Assembly (NCBI GenBank): GCA_034520215.1
Contig: JAXHNR010000001.1
Coordinates: forward strand, 1,509,512-1,573,511
Length of the DNA stretch: 64,000 bases
Origin: Candidatus Krumholzibacteriota bacterium
GTDB lineage: Bacteria > Krumholzibacteriota > Krumholzibacteriia > Krumholzibacteriales > WJIX01
Direction of reading: 5' to 3'
Positions 37,310 through 46,012 of the stretch are shown piece after piece; positions within the stretch are counted from its first letter, which is position 1; every line of letters begins with the position of its first letter. The notes below the pieces were generated by a model. The model saw only the letters and a list, made by a program, of their open reading frames with translations. It was not told the origin of the DNA and ran no database searches. The position numbers were made by a program, and so were the translations under genes.

Positions 37310-38250
37310 TTTTTAACCTCGGATTCATCTATTCCAAGAGCGGTGCGGGGATTGCAATAATGCTGATCAAGTCCAAGAACCTCCTCGTCAACACCCAAAG
37401 CCCACGCCAGCAGCTGAGTGAAGAAGAGAACCGGAATTTCAGGCGAATCCGGGAAATTCTCTTTGATCCTATCCTGTCTGGTATCTAAATTATAGTAGCA
37501 GAGAGGACAACTTAAGGCTAACATGTCAGCGCCGCTGAGCTTAGCAGAGCGGAGAATATTATAAGAGGCTTCCGACGCCGCGTCGGGCATCGACAGCGAC
37601 AGATACGACCCGCAGCATTCCTGCTTAAAAGGAAAATCTATAACTTCACAGCCGATATTCTCAAGAAATTCTTCGAATATAGAGGGATCTTCAGGCTCGT
37701 CGATTGCCATTTTCCCCTTTGGCCTGAGCAGGCGGCAGCCGTAATAAGGAACAACTTTTATACCGCTTAGGTCCCGCTTGATAAGAGACCGGATTTTCTC
37801 GTAGCCGACCCAGTCGCGAATAAATTCCAGCAGATGAAGGACATTTACATCTCCGTTGTACTGCTTGAAATCTGTCGTTTTTTCTCCGCTGTCCCGGTCG
37901 ATAGAAATATCATCTTTCAGAAAGGCGTTTATCCTCTTGTGCTTGAGGGAATCTGACATAATAGCTTCATTTGCCCGCTTTAAGACATTGAAGCAGAAAG
38001 AACATACCGTAAAAACCTTGTCCCCGCCCTCTATCTTCACCTGCCGGAGAATCCGGATGGGAGCGGTAAGACCTATTATCTTTTCTTCGTTTAAGGGAAA
38101 TTCAGCACCGCAGCAGGTCCAGTTTTTAGGTTCTATCAGCTCATAACCCAGTATTTCCATTGCCGCGTATGTAGACACGTCCAGATGTGTCGTCTTCTCT
38201 TTTAATGTGCATCCCGGATAGTAATGAAGTTTTCTTTTTTTGTCTGGCAT
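37306..38250 (-). CDS. hdrB: HdrB, heterodisulfide reductase subunit B
   Basis: A 314-residue protein with two CCG domains, each supplying ligands for a noncubane [4Fe-4S] cluster: first YYPGC, TCCGAEF and CSFC; second YYGC, ECCGSYL and CPLC. In methanogens HdrB reduces the CoM-S-S-CoB disulfide. In bacteria the substrate is usually unknown. Here the fumarate-reductase-like genes downstream suggest that HdrB may act as an electron conduit or on a local thiol. It overlaps hdrA and follows hdrC by 12 bases. Confidence 0.94.
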   Translation of the reverse strand: MPDKKRKLHYYPGCTLKEKTTHLDVSTYAAMEILGYELIEPKNWTCCGAEFPLNEEKIIGLTAPIRILRQVKIEGGDKVFTVCSFCFNVLKRANEAIMSDSLKHKRINAFLKDDISIDRDSGEKTTDFKQYNGDVNVLHLLEFIRDWVGYEKIRSLIKRDLSGIKVVPYYGCRLLRPKGKMAIDEPEDPSIFEEFLENIGCEVIDFPFKQECCGSYLSLSMPDAASEASYNILRSAKLSGADMLALSCPLCYYNLDTRQDRIKENFPDSPEIPVLFFTQLLAWALGVDEEVLGLDQHYCNPRTALGIDESEVKK

Positions 38251-38262
38251 ATTATTTTATCT

Positions 38263-38670
38263 TTATTTACTGAATTTGCGGAATACCGAGACAAGCGCCT
38301 GTTGCGGAAGTTCATCCGCAAGTTCAGGAGGAACCTCCTCGGGTCCGAAATAATCCTTTCCTTTGGGTTCAATGAGATCACGCGCCGCTTCAGCTATACT
38401 CGCTATATTTATCCCCTTAGGGCAACGCGCCTGACAGGTAAAACATGATGCGCAGAGAAACAAAGCCTTCGAACCGAGTAGTTCCTCTTTTAGTCCCATT
38501 TGAACAAGCCGTATCAACTGATTCGGCAGAATATCCATTTCAAACGCAAAGGGACATCCCGCTGAACAACGGCCGCACTGATAACAACTGTATATATTTT
38601 CCCCGGATAATTCGCTGACTCGATCAACAAACTTCTTTTCGTTTTCATCGAATTTCAGTTTGATTCTCAT
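38263..38670 (-). CDS. hdrC: HdrC, heterodisulfide reductase subunit C
   Basis: A 135-residue two-cluster ferredoxin-like subunit (CYQCGRCSAGCP and CASCFTCQARCP) that connects HdrA and HdrB. ATG 38670 (MRIKLKF) has GGAG seven bases upstream; the longer frame to 38721 lacks a ribosome site and would start at the promoter. It is the first gene of the 25-kb block. An A+T-rich leader with a promoter-like pair lies directly upstream. Confidence 0.92.
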   Translation of the reverse strand: MRIKLKFDENEKKFVDRVSELSGENIYSCYQCGRCSAGCPFAFEMDILPNQLIRLVQMGLKEELLGSKALFLCASCFTCQARCPKGINIASIAEAARDLIEPKGKDYFGPEEVPPELADELPQQALVSVFRKFSK

Positions 38671-38706
38671 CTCAAATCTCCACGGTTTTAAATCATGGAT
38701 TTTAAC

Positions 38707-38733
38707 ATTATAAAAAAGCATTTATAAAGTCAA
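38707..38733 (-). promoter_or_regulatory. candidate promoter of the Hdr-Frd-Kor block
   Basis: On the minus strand a -35 TTGACT (38728-38733) and a perfect -10 TATAAT (38707-38712) are 15 bp apart, within a strongly A+T-rich stretch. It would give a leader of about 30 bases before hdrC. The spacer is shorter than usual, so this is tentative. Confidence 0.45.
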
Positions 38734-38885
38734 CATTTATCGCCCGAGAAAAAAAATTCTTGTATAAATTACTAAATTTATTCTTTCTCTCTGTATTTCT
38801 TTATATTAAAAATGAAATTATATTATTGGAGTCAATTTATACTATGCGGAACCGGTAATTATTCGGAGTCTCGGGACTTAAAAGG

Positions 38886-40157
38886 TCACTCCACCTCTTC
38901 TGCTTCCTTAAAATTGTACCCTGTTCCTTCTATTATCCTCTCAAGTTCCTGTAAGTTAAAATCCCTCCCGGTGATGTAGGCAACTCCATTTTTATGATCG
39001 ACTACGGCAGTATCGATATTCTCTGCTTCAAGAAGAGATCTCCTTACAGATTCGGAACAGTGGCGGCAAGTCATCCCCGTAACCTTTATCTTTAACTTAT
39101 CCTTACCCTCCCGGGCGTCTTCATGCCTGTGATCTTTATGTTCAGACTTCCTCAGCACAGCGGCAAGAAGAACGGCAAGCAGAACCGCGGCGCTTACAGT
39201 TTTCACGGAACCCGGTATCATCCAGGGCATAGCGGCAGAAATGCCCGACGAGTCTGAAATAAACACTTGATCTAAGATAAATCCCGCAGCTATAGCGCTT
39301 ACGGCAACTGTCGCGAGGTATATAAGAGCGGTTCTTCTGCCCATTATCTTCCAGACAGTAGAGATAGTCGCCGCATTAGTAGCAGGCCCGGTCATAAGAA
39401 AGACCAGCGCCGCTCCGGGAGAAACTCCTTTAGATATCAGTACTGCCGCGATAGGCACAGAAGCTGTCGCGCACACGTAAACCGGTATCCCCGCGGCCAT
39501 CATAATCAGCATGGAAAGAATTCCTCCGCCCAGAACGGGTACGAAAAAGTCATCAGGTATAACTGCGGAAATCGCGCCCGCTATCAGAATACCTATTACC
39601 AACGCTTTATAAAGGTCCTCAGGCAGAACCCTGAATCCGTACCTTAGAGCCTGCATAAATCCCGATCTCTTTTCTCCGGCCCCGGTGCAGCATTCCTCGT
39701 GGCATACGGGACGGTTGATCTCGGCATCCATCTCCTTCTCTCCGAAAAGAAGAACTAACACTCCTCCCAAAAGACCGCTTATAAAAGAAACAACCGGCCT
39801 TACGACAGCGAAAACAGGACCCAGCAGGCTGAGGGTTACAAATATGCTGTCAGCACCCGTCTGAGGAGTGGAAATCAGAAATGAAGTCGTAGCTCCTGCG
39901 CTGGCTCCGTGCTTTCTCAAAGAAACCGACACCGGTATAACCCCGCACGAGCAGAGCGGCAAAGGTACTCCGAATATGGCTGCTTTAACTATCTGAAGCA
40001 CACCCCTCCCTCCAAGGTGATTCTCAACAACCTCGGGCTTGACAAGAACGGAAAGCACTCCCGCTATGAAAAAACCGAAAAGAAGATATGGAGCCATCTC
40101 CCTGAGTGTTTCCCACGAAGCTGCCGCGAAAGATAACATATACTCAAGAATTGCCAT
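38886..40157 (-). CDS. SO_0444-type metal efflux permease with C-terminal heavy-metal-associated domain
   Basis: A 423-residue membrane protein of the permease (DUF318/ArsP-like) family, with the conserved PLPLCSCGVIPVSVSLRKHG and FLISTPQTGADS motifs in the first half and GPATNAATISTVWKIMGRR in the second. A Cys-rich loop (CHEECCTG, about residue 153) could bind metal. The C-terminal HMA domain holds GMTCRHCSES. SO_0444-family proteins are thought to export Cu or Zn. The metal is not determined here. It is followed by no obvious partner gene and lies after a PNPOx-like gene in the same direction. Confidence 0.85.
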   Translation of the reverse strand: MAILEYMLSFAAASWETLREMAPYLLFGFFIAGVLSVLVKPEVVENHLGGRGVLQIVKAAIFGVPLPLCSCGVIPVSVSLRKHGASAGATTSFLISTPQTGADSIFVTLSLLGPVFAVVRPVVSFISGLLGGVLVLLFGEKEMDAEINRPVCHEECCTGAGEKRSGFMQALRYGFRVLPEDLYKALVIGILIAGAISAVIPDDFFVPVLGGGILSMLIMMAAGIPVYVCATASVPIAAVLISKGVSPGAALVFLMTGPATNAATISTVWKIMGRRTALIYLATVAVSAIAAGFILDQVFISDSSGISAAMPWMIPGSVKTVSAAVLLAVLLAAVLRKSEHKDHRHEDAREGKDKLKIKVTGMTCRHCSESVRRSLLEAENIDTAVVDHKNGVAYITGRDFNLQELERIIEGTGYNFKEAEEVE

Positions 40158-40181
40158 AATGATTCAACCCCTTACTATTTA

Positions 40182-40607
40182 CTATTCGGCAGTCCATACT
40201 TCAGGCTTAAAATGCTCTTTGCCGTAAAACTCGATCCTTGAAGGTTTAACCTTCACGATTGCATAGTCCGGATCTTCCGGACCTTGGAAGATTTCACTTA
40301 AGATAGGATTCCAGAAGGCCTTTTTCTCGTCATCATCGGTAGTAACCTCCGCTGTTCCCTCTATCTGAAGATAGTTGCTCCAGTCCTCGGGGTCGGTCAC
40401 CCCGCAGACTAAATGCACTTCGGGATTATTCTTAATGTGCGATACCTTCCTGGCGCTAAGGAATGTTGAAAAACGGATAATCATATCATCAGACGATACT
40501 GCCATAACATACCTGACCCAGGGCGCCCCCGATTCTGTAACTGTCGCTAAACCGGCAAGATTAGGTTTACCGATTATATCAAGAATACGTTTCTTTAGGT
40601 CCGCCAT
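40182..40607 (-). CDS. pyridoxamine 5'-phosphate oxidase-like flavin-binding protein
   Basis: A 141-residue split-barrel protein of the PNPOx-like/general stress protein 26 type. The opening LAGLATVTESGAPWVRYVMA and HIKNNPEVHLVCG match that family, and the C-terminal KVKPSRIEFYG closes the fold. Such proteins bind FMN, FAD or other flavins and often reduce or store cofactors. The precise role is unknown. It lies 24 bases before the metal permease gene, so the two may be co-transcribed. Confidence 0.85.
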   Translation of the reverse strand: MADLKKRILDIIGKPNLAGLATVTESGAPWVRYVMAVSSDDMIIRFSTFLSARKVSHIKNNPEVHLVCGVTDPEDWSNYLQIEGTAEVTTDDDEKKAFWNPILSEIFQGPEDPDYAIVKVKPSRIEFYGKEHFKPEVWTAE

Positions 40608-40640
40608 CTTAAAACTCCTTTCAAAAAAATTTATTCTTCG

Positions 40641-43427
40641 TCAGCGGTTGTTCTTTAAGCTGTCAGGAGATTCAATACGCTTTATCAGCTGATCCAGAGC
40701 GTTCTGGAGCCGCTCTAAGGATTCGCCGGTTTCCCGGAAGCGTTTTTCACCCAGAAATTTTGTATAATTTTCAAAGGCGTCCTGAGCGTCCCTTATCAGA
40801 GAAGACCTGCTGACCACGCCTTCAACTTCATCCTCAACGGACAGACCGGCCTCCTTACCGGAAAGGAGTTTCTCGAGAGCTTTTTCAAAAGTCTCCGCGT
40901 AACTTAAATTGTCGTTGTGCATAACCGCTACCAGGCGCAGTTCCGGATACGCGGCCGTTTCAGCTTGTAGATAAATAGGTTCCACATATAAAATAGTCTC
41001 TGCGAGCGGAATGACCAGCACATTACCCCTTATCACATTCGAACCGCGCTGATCCCAGAGGCTGAGCTGTCCTGAAAGGAAGCGGTCCTGATCAATCTTG
41101 GTTTCCACCTGCTGAGTCCCCAGAACCCGTTTATCCTTGGGGAACTGATAGGCGAGAAACCGCCCGTAATCCTCGCCGTCGCACATACCCGCTATCCAGC
41201 CGATCAGAACCTGCCTGTTTTTTGGAGTAAAGGGCATCATCAGAACAAATTCCTGCTCATCGCTTCCGGGAGCTTCCCACATTATATAATAGGGTTCAAC
41301 CGGCTGAACCTTTCCGTAATAGTTCTCTGTGGCGCGAACCCACAGATCCTCCTGATTATAGAATACAGTGGGATCGTCCATATGATACTGAGAATAGACC
41401 AGCCCCTGAACAAGAAGCATATCAGCCGGATAGCGAACGTGCTTAAGCAGCGGCGCCGGCATATCAGCTTTATCATCGAACATATCCGGGAATATACTTC
41501 TGTATACCCGGATAATAGGATCATCCTCCTCGAATACGTAGAAGCTCACCTTTCCGGAATAAGCGTTTACCACCGCCTTTACAGAATTACGGATATAATT
41601 TACACCGTTGAAACTTCGGCTCTGTGATGCCCGTAATGGCTCACTATAGGGGTATTTGCTGCTGACCGTATATCCGTCCACAATCCAGTAGAGCTCCCCT
41701 TTCGCGATAACGATATAGGGGTCAGCGTCAAAATGTATAAAAGGCGCGATTGTTTTCAGCCTGTCTCTTATCTGCCGGTGAAACATCAGACGGCTGCCGG
41801 TATCGGTATAGCTGGAAAAGAAGAACCGTGTTCCATCGAATTTGTAACCGTATATAAATTTGCGCCATATACTTGAGACGGGAACACCGCCGGAACCTTT
41901 ATAGCGGACATAACGGTTCTGGTCCCCGCTCGGGTAATCGAACTCCTCGGTTTTAGAATTCACAACCACGGGTGTCGTGGTCAACTCGCCGTAGTAGATC
42001 TCAGGGCGGTTCATCTCCAGGACAGGATCCTCAACCTTAGGCGGAATGTCCTTTACCAGGAGATGCGGCAGCCCCTGCGGAGTAAATTCACTGACATTAG
42101 TCAGTGTCACACCATATCCGTGAGTGTATTTAAACCGTCTGTTTACGAAAGTCTGGCTCTTCGCCGGAAGATTGTCAATTTCCATCTCTCTTGCTGAAAC
42201 CATAACCTGGCGGTAGCCGGAGGAGAGTTGATAACGGTCGATATCCACGTCGGTAAACTCATAATACAGACGAATTTCCTGAAACTGCTTATATACCGCG
42301 TCCAGCGCCCTGTAGTCCCAGAGACGCACGTTCTTGAAGACTTCCCGGTTCTGTTCAACCATGGAGCGGTTGAATTCTTCTGATACCGGAAATTCTTTCT
42401 CCTCTACTTTATTGAGATTAAATCCTCTGCGTGTAAAACAGATATTGTGCTCAATATAGGGAGTTTCGAGAGTAATTTCGTTGGGCTCAACGCGAACCCA
42501 CTGCACAAGAGACGGAATAATACTGAGCCCGAGGAGCCAGATCAGAAAGACCCATACAAAGTGAATTCCTATGTGCTGCAGCGGCTCAGGTATATTCAGC
42601 AATCTTCTTGAAAGAAAGGACGGGGTCAACTTCCTGCGCGCCGCCGGAATGAGAAGGGAAATTCCTAAAAGAAGTGTGGCAACAATTATAATCCAGTACA
42701 TCGGAAGGCGGATATGCGTATCTGTCCATCCCGGGCCGAGGACAACCCCCCACCCGGAGTAAAGCAGATGAAAGCGGCTCAAGTACTTTCCAAAAGCCAT
42801 CACTATAATCAGAAAAGCTGAACCTATGTAAAGGGAACGGTAAGAAAGCCCTCCCGGATCAGATGATTTAAACTGTATATCATTACCCTGAAGCTTTACG
42901 AACAGAGTTGCTGTCATAATAATCAGGCCGGTTATCAGCACCCACAAGACGAGGTGATATAAAGAATCTATAAAGGGCAGAGTGAATAAATAAAACCCTT
43001 CACTCATACCGAGAACAGGATCTTTAATGTCTCCCGGCATCCGGTGAACAAAGCGGAGCCATTCGAGCCAGTTAGAGGCGCCCCAGATTAATCCTATAAC
43101 GAGACCCAGGACGACCGCAGTCCGTCGGCTCGAGCGTTTCTCCGCGGGGATAGAAAGTGTAAGAAGGTACATTATCACGGCGCCCGCAAGACCGGACAGG
43201 ACCGATAGAATCACCTTTGTCCCGAGCATCTTCCAGAAACGGGAGAGAAATCCCGCCGACTGAAACCACAGCGCCTCACCCCACAGGCTTAGAACATTGA
43301 AGAAAAGAAAAGTAAACAGAGCCAGCCCCAGACCAAAGTAGATGGAGCCGGAGCGCCTCCGCCTTATACCACGGTAGATGCTGTAGGCGGCTCCCGCGAT
43401 TAGTATAAGTATTAAGATATTATACAT
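40641..43427 (-). CDS. UPF0182 family membrane protein
   Basis: A 928-residue protein of the UPF0182 (COG1615) family. The first 300 residues hold about seven membrane helices (for example YFGLGLALFTFLFF and the LWFQSAGFLSRFWKML segment), followed by a large extracytoplasmic domain with YVEPIYLQAE and FVLMMPFTPKNRQ, typical of the family. GGAGG lies five bases before the ATG. The function of UPF0182 is unknown in general. It is the upstream gene of a possible three-gene run with the PNPOx-like and metal permease genes. Confidence 0.92.
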   Translation of the reverse strand: MYNILILILIAGAAYSIYRGIRRRRSGSIYFGLGLALFTFLFFNVLSLWGEALWFQSAGFLSRFWKMLGTKVILSVLSGLAGAVIMYLLTLSIPAEKRSSRRTAVVLGLVIGLIWGASNWLEWLRFVHRMPGDIKDPVLGMSEGFYLFTLPFIDSLYHLVLWVLITGLIIMTATLFVKLQGNDIQFKSSDPGGLSYRSLYIGSAFLIIVMAFGKYLSRFHLLYSGWGVVLGPGWTDTHIRLPMYWIIIVATLLLGISLLIPAARRKLTPSFLSRRLLNIPEPLQHIGIHFVWVFLIWLLGLSIIPSLVQWVRVEPNEITLETPYIEHNICFTRRGFNLNKVEEKEFPVSEEFNRSMVEQNREVFKNVRLWDYRALDAVYKQFQEIRLYYEFTDVDIDRYQLSSGYRQVMVSAREMEIDNLPAKSQTFVNRRFKYTHGYGVTLTNVSEFTPQGLPHLLVKDIPPKVEDPVLEMNRPEIYYGELTTTPVVVNSKTEEFDYPSGDQNRYVRYKGSGGVPVSSIWRKFIYGYKFDGTRFFFSSYTDTGSRLMFHRQIRDRLKTIAPFIHFDADPYIVIAKGELYWIVDGYTVSSKYPYSEPLRASQSRSFNGVNYIRNSVKAVVNAYSGKVSFYVFEEDDPIIRVYRSIFPDMFDDKADMPAPLLKHVRYPADMLLVQGLVYSQYHMDDPTVFYNQEDLWVRATENYYGKVQPVEPYYIMWEAPGSDEQEFVLMMPFTPKNRQVLIGWIAGMCDGEDYGRFLAYQFPKDKRVLGTQQVETKIDQDRFLSGQLSLWDQRGSNVIRGNVLVIPLAETILYVEPIYLQAETAAYPELRLVAVMHNDNLSYAETFEKALEKLLSGKEAGLSVEDEVEGVVSRSSLIRDAQDAFENYTKFLGEKRFRETGESLERLQNALDQLIKRIESPDSLKNNR

Positions 43428-43806
43428 TTCAACCTCCCTGGATATTCAAGGTCCAGTTACTATTCTGTGGTTTCACTAAGCCACAAAGATTTACGGACAA
43501 AATTCCCTTGGGTCATAAGCATGAAAACAATAAAGTTTCTTTACTCTTACCTTTGTATTCTGTCACGATAAAATATTTTTTGTCAAGATGATTATAGTTG
43601 GAGTTTCCCCATTTTTCTAAGGGGAAATGAGGTTTGTCTGGAATTTCCTGTTTTTTATCACCTGGCCTTCCCCAAGTATTTAATACAGAGCAATAATCCT
43701 ATTGTTTGTTTTTTTAAATTTTTCCAACGCAACCTGCCTGCCGCACCCCTTGCCAGAGGAGTCCAGATACGATAGTTAGACCATTCTTCAAGGTCCCAAA
43801 CTATTC
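43428..43806. other. intergenic region between UPF0182 and Fic genes
   Basis: About 380 bases without a gene. It contains a short hairpin (TGTGG and CCACA arms, near 43466-43485) and one copy of a 43-bp repeat (43598-43640). No tRNA or other RNA gene was seen. It marks the left edge of the accessory island. Confidence 0.7.
43598..43640 (+). repeat. 43-bp direct repeat, left copy
   Basis: A 43-bp sequence starting TTGGAGTTTCCCC and ending GAGGTTTGTCTG recurs at 52196-52238 with a single mismatch (A/G at the 30th base) in the same orientation. Inside it TTTCCCC and GGGGAAA arms enclose a 10-base loop. It may be an att-like border of the 8.6-kb island, or one member of a dispersed palindromic intergenic repeat. 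Confidence 0.85.
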
Positions 43807-44961
43807 TTAAATATCTTCCCTTTCGATGATCGACATTATTTCTTGAGCTACGTATACCCGGTTTCTTTTTCTACCAGTAACCTCTTTGAGTATCCCTGCA
43901 GAAACAAGTTTCTCAATATTATTTTGTGTAGAACGAGGTGTAATGGACAACCTTTCAGAAGTGACTTTATTAGTTAAAACAGGGTACATAAATAACTGAT
44001 CAACTAAATCAAGCAACAATGCAGATGCTCTAGCTTCCTGGACTCGAGCCCTGTAACTTCTCCAGAGAGCAAGAAGTTGGTCAGACCTCATGATTGCATC
44101 CTTTGATTGGTCAGCTGTTGCTTCAAGAAAGAAGCCGATCCACTGGTTCCAATCTCCTTTACGGCTCACATCAAGAAGATATTGGTAATATTCACGACGG
44201 TGTTTCTCAAAGAAAGCGCTCAAATACAACAAAGGCTGGGACAACAAACCTTCTGAATATAATAACAATGTTATCAGTAGGCGCCCTATCCTGCCATTGC
44301 CGTCCAGGAAAGGATGGATGGCTTCAAATTGATAATGGATAACCGACAATCTAACCAGAGGGGGAAGAATCGACTGTTCATGAAGATATTTTTCAAATAG
44401 ATCAAGAGCTCTTTTCATCTCCGCTACAGGAGGCGGAACATAACTGGCTTCCACTAAAGTACATCCTGGTGGTCCTATCCAGTTCTGCGACCGTCGAAAT
44501 TGCCCTGGGGTCTTATTCCTCCCTCTCACACCACGCATCAGTCTTTCATGCAACTCTTTAATCAACCTTATTGATACAGGAATCTCTTCAAGACGCTTTA
44601 ATCCATATTCTAGCGCACCCACATAATTTGCTACCTCTCTAACATCAGGCTGTTCTTTTTCCTTTAAACTGGCAGCTTCGAAAAATAGCAAATCAGATAA
44701 TGATGCTTGTGTGCCTTCGATTCTGCTTGAAAGTACCGCCTCTCGCCTCAAAAATGGTCCAATTAAAAGATGCGGATTCGGAAGTGTCCTGCCGATTCCA
44801 GCCAATTCGCTCAGAGAGCGATCTGCTTCGGATAATTTATTAACAAGATCCATTCGTGTTGAGATTTGGGGCTCCAAAGGTGGTGGGGAATATGCAAAAT
44901 AATCTTTCTGCGTTTTAACTAAATGCTTACGTTGCTCTTTAGTAAAATCATCTCGGTTCAT
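43807..44961 (-). CDS. Fic family protein (adenylyltransferase-type) with C-terminal winged helix
   Basis: A 384-residue Fic protein. The catalytic motif HPFLDGNGRIGR (216-227) is complete, and an N-terminal inhibitory motif of the form [S/T]xxxE[G/N] is visible as SSRIEG (78-83), so the enzyme is probably self-inhibited. The last 80 residues look like a winged helix (LTNKVTSERLSITPRSTQNN). Fic enzymes transfer AMP to target proteins. A strong promoter with an inverted repeat lies upstream, consistent with autoregulation. It is the left-most gene of the accessory island. Confidence 0.93.
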   Translation of the reverse strand: MNRDDFTKEQRKHLVKTQKDYFAYSPPPLEPQISTRMDLVNKLSEADRSLSELAGIGRTLPNPHLLIGPFLRREAVLSSRIEGTQASLSDLLFFEAASLKEKEQPDVREVANYVGALEYGLKRLEEIPVSIRLIKELHERLMRGVRGRNKTPGQFRRSQNWIGPPGCTLVEASYVPPPVAEMKRALDLFEKYLHEQSILPPLVRLSVIHYQFEAIHPFLDGNGRIGRLLITLLLYSEGLLSQPLLYLSAFFEKHRREYYQYLLDVSRKGDWNQWIGFFLEATADQSKDAIMRSDQLLALWRSYRARVQEARASALLLDLVDQLFMYPVLTNKVTSERLSITPRSTQNNIEKLVSAGILKEVTGRKRNRVYVAQEIMSIIEREDI

Positions 44962-44994
44962 TATTATACTCTACTTCGGTTAACAAGCGATCTA

Positions 44995-45040
44995 TTATAC
45001 TTATTGCCGTTATAGTATAACAAGGGGGCTATTTTGTCAA
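44995..45040 (-). promoter_or_regulatory. promoter with overlapping inverted repeat upstream of the Fic gene
   Basis: On the minus strand a perfect -35 TTGACA (plus coordinates 45035-45040) is followed 17 bp later by TACTAT (45012-45017), or 15 bp later by TATACT. The -10 region overlaps one arm of an inverted repeat, TTATACT (44995-45001) and AGTATAA (45014-45020). This is the layout of an operator, perhaps bound by the Fic protein's own winged helix. Confidence 0.5.
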
Positions 45041-45072
45041 TACCTATATATTTCTCCAAAATTGGTTTAACG

Positions 45073-45987
45073 TTACTCCTCAGGCGCGGGCTTTAGCTCG
45101 TCGTCTGCAGGAGATTGTTCGGTTCCTCCGTTCTTCGTTCTGATGCCCCATTGAAATGTCTGCGGGCGTCGTCCCGGTTTGACCCACAGGACAGCACCGC
45201 GCTTCAGTTTGAACTCATACTCCCACGGCTTGACATCCTTTGGCCTTGGCAAGATGTCTGCCGGGAGATAGGGCTGGATGGCAGGATGTTCCACCCAATG
45301 AGATTCGGTTCGCTGAAAGCGTGTCCAACCGAGACCGATATCGCAAAGCTGCCAGAGGGTTCCATCCTGCATCTCGAACACGAGTGGTTTCCTTCCCTGT
45401 GGCAGTTCAAACTCCCAGACTCGAACGAGGCATTGTTTTCCCTTCAGCTTCTTCTCGATCTCCTTGGCAGTATCCTTCCCCGGAAGGGGGGCTTCGTCTT
45501 GATCCGATAGGACACGGGCGAGGCTCTCTTGAAGGATCTCGTCGGTAAGCCCAAGTTCAGCGTGGCGTGCTTGGAACCATGCGGACGTGTCCTCGTCCAG
45601 ATGGTTGAACATCTGTGTGTAGCCGTCGAGTTCGGTAATGAGGCCCTCAATCTGATCCGCACGGAACATGAGGTGTGCTCGGTCGAACCAGAAGTGGTGA
45701 GATAGGAAGTTCCTCTGCTCTCGCACCTCCTCCAATCTGGGGAAAAACTCCTCTGGAAGTTTGCCCGCCAATGCGGTGATTACTTCGCCAAGTGTCAGGG
45801 AAAATGCATGGGCGAGGCATTCTTCGACGCGAGGTCGCGTGATCAGATCTCTACGCGGGAGATCGGACATTGCGAGAATGATGCTCAAGCCGCGATGGAG
45901 GACTTCGCTGTGGTAGTAGGCGAGGCCAAAGCGTGCGTACATTTCACGCACGAGTTCATCGGTTGGCTCATTGGGAACGACCATCAC
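45073..45987 (-). CDS. hypothetical protein with HEPN-like N-terminal part
   Basis: A 304-residue protein I do not recognise as a named family. The first 150 residues are helical and contain EQRNFLSHHFW, which fits the R-x4-6-H motif of HEPN ribonuclease-type domains, though this is weak evidence. The C-terminal half is beta-rich with many tryptophans. It starts with GTG 45987, eight bases after AGGAG. Its base composition is visibly richer in G+C than the genes on either side, pointing to a separate origin. A structured, GC-rich spacer precedes it. Confidence 0.65.
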   Translation of the reverse strand: MMVVPNEPTDELVREMYARFGLAYYHSEVLHRGLSIILAMSDLPRRDLITRPRVEECLAHAFSLTLGEVITALAGKLPEEFFPRLEEVREQRNFLSHHFWFDRAHLMFRADQIEGLITELDGYTQMFNHLDEDTSAWFQARHAELGLTDEILQESLARVLSDQDEAPLPGKDTAKEIEKKLKGKQCLVRVWEFELPQGRKPLVFEMQDGTLWQLCDIGLGWTRFQRTESHWVEHPAIQPYLPADILPRPKDVKPWEYEFKLKRGAVLWVKPGRRPQTFQWGIRTKNGGTEQSPADDELKPAPEE

Positions 45988-46012
45988 TGTGTTGTCTCCT
46001 CATGCACCGAAC

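Noticed and set aside
45115..45510. plus-strand frames opposite the HEPN-like gene
   Set aside because: The minus-strand frame has a good ribosome site and a continuous 304-residue product; the plus frames are shadows.
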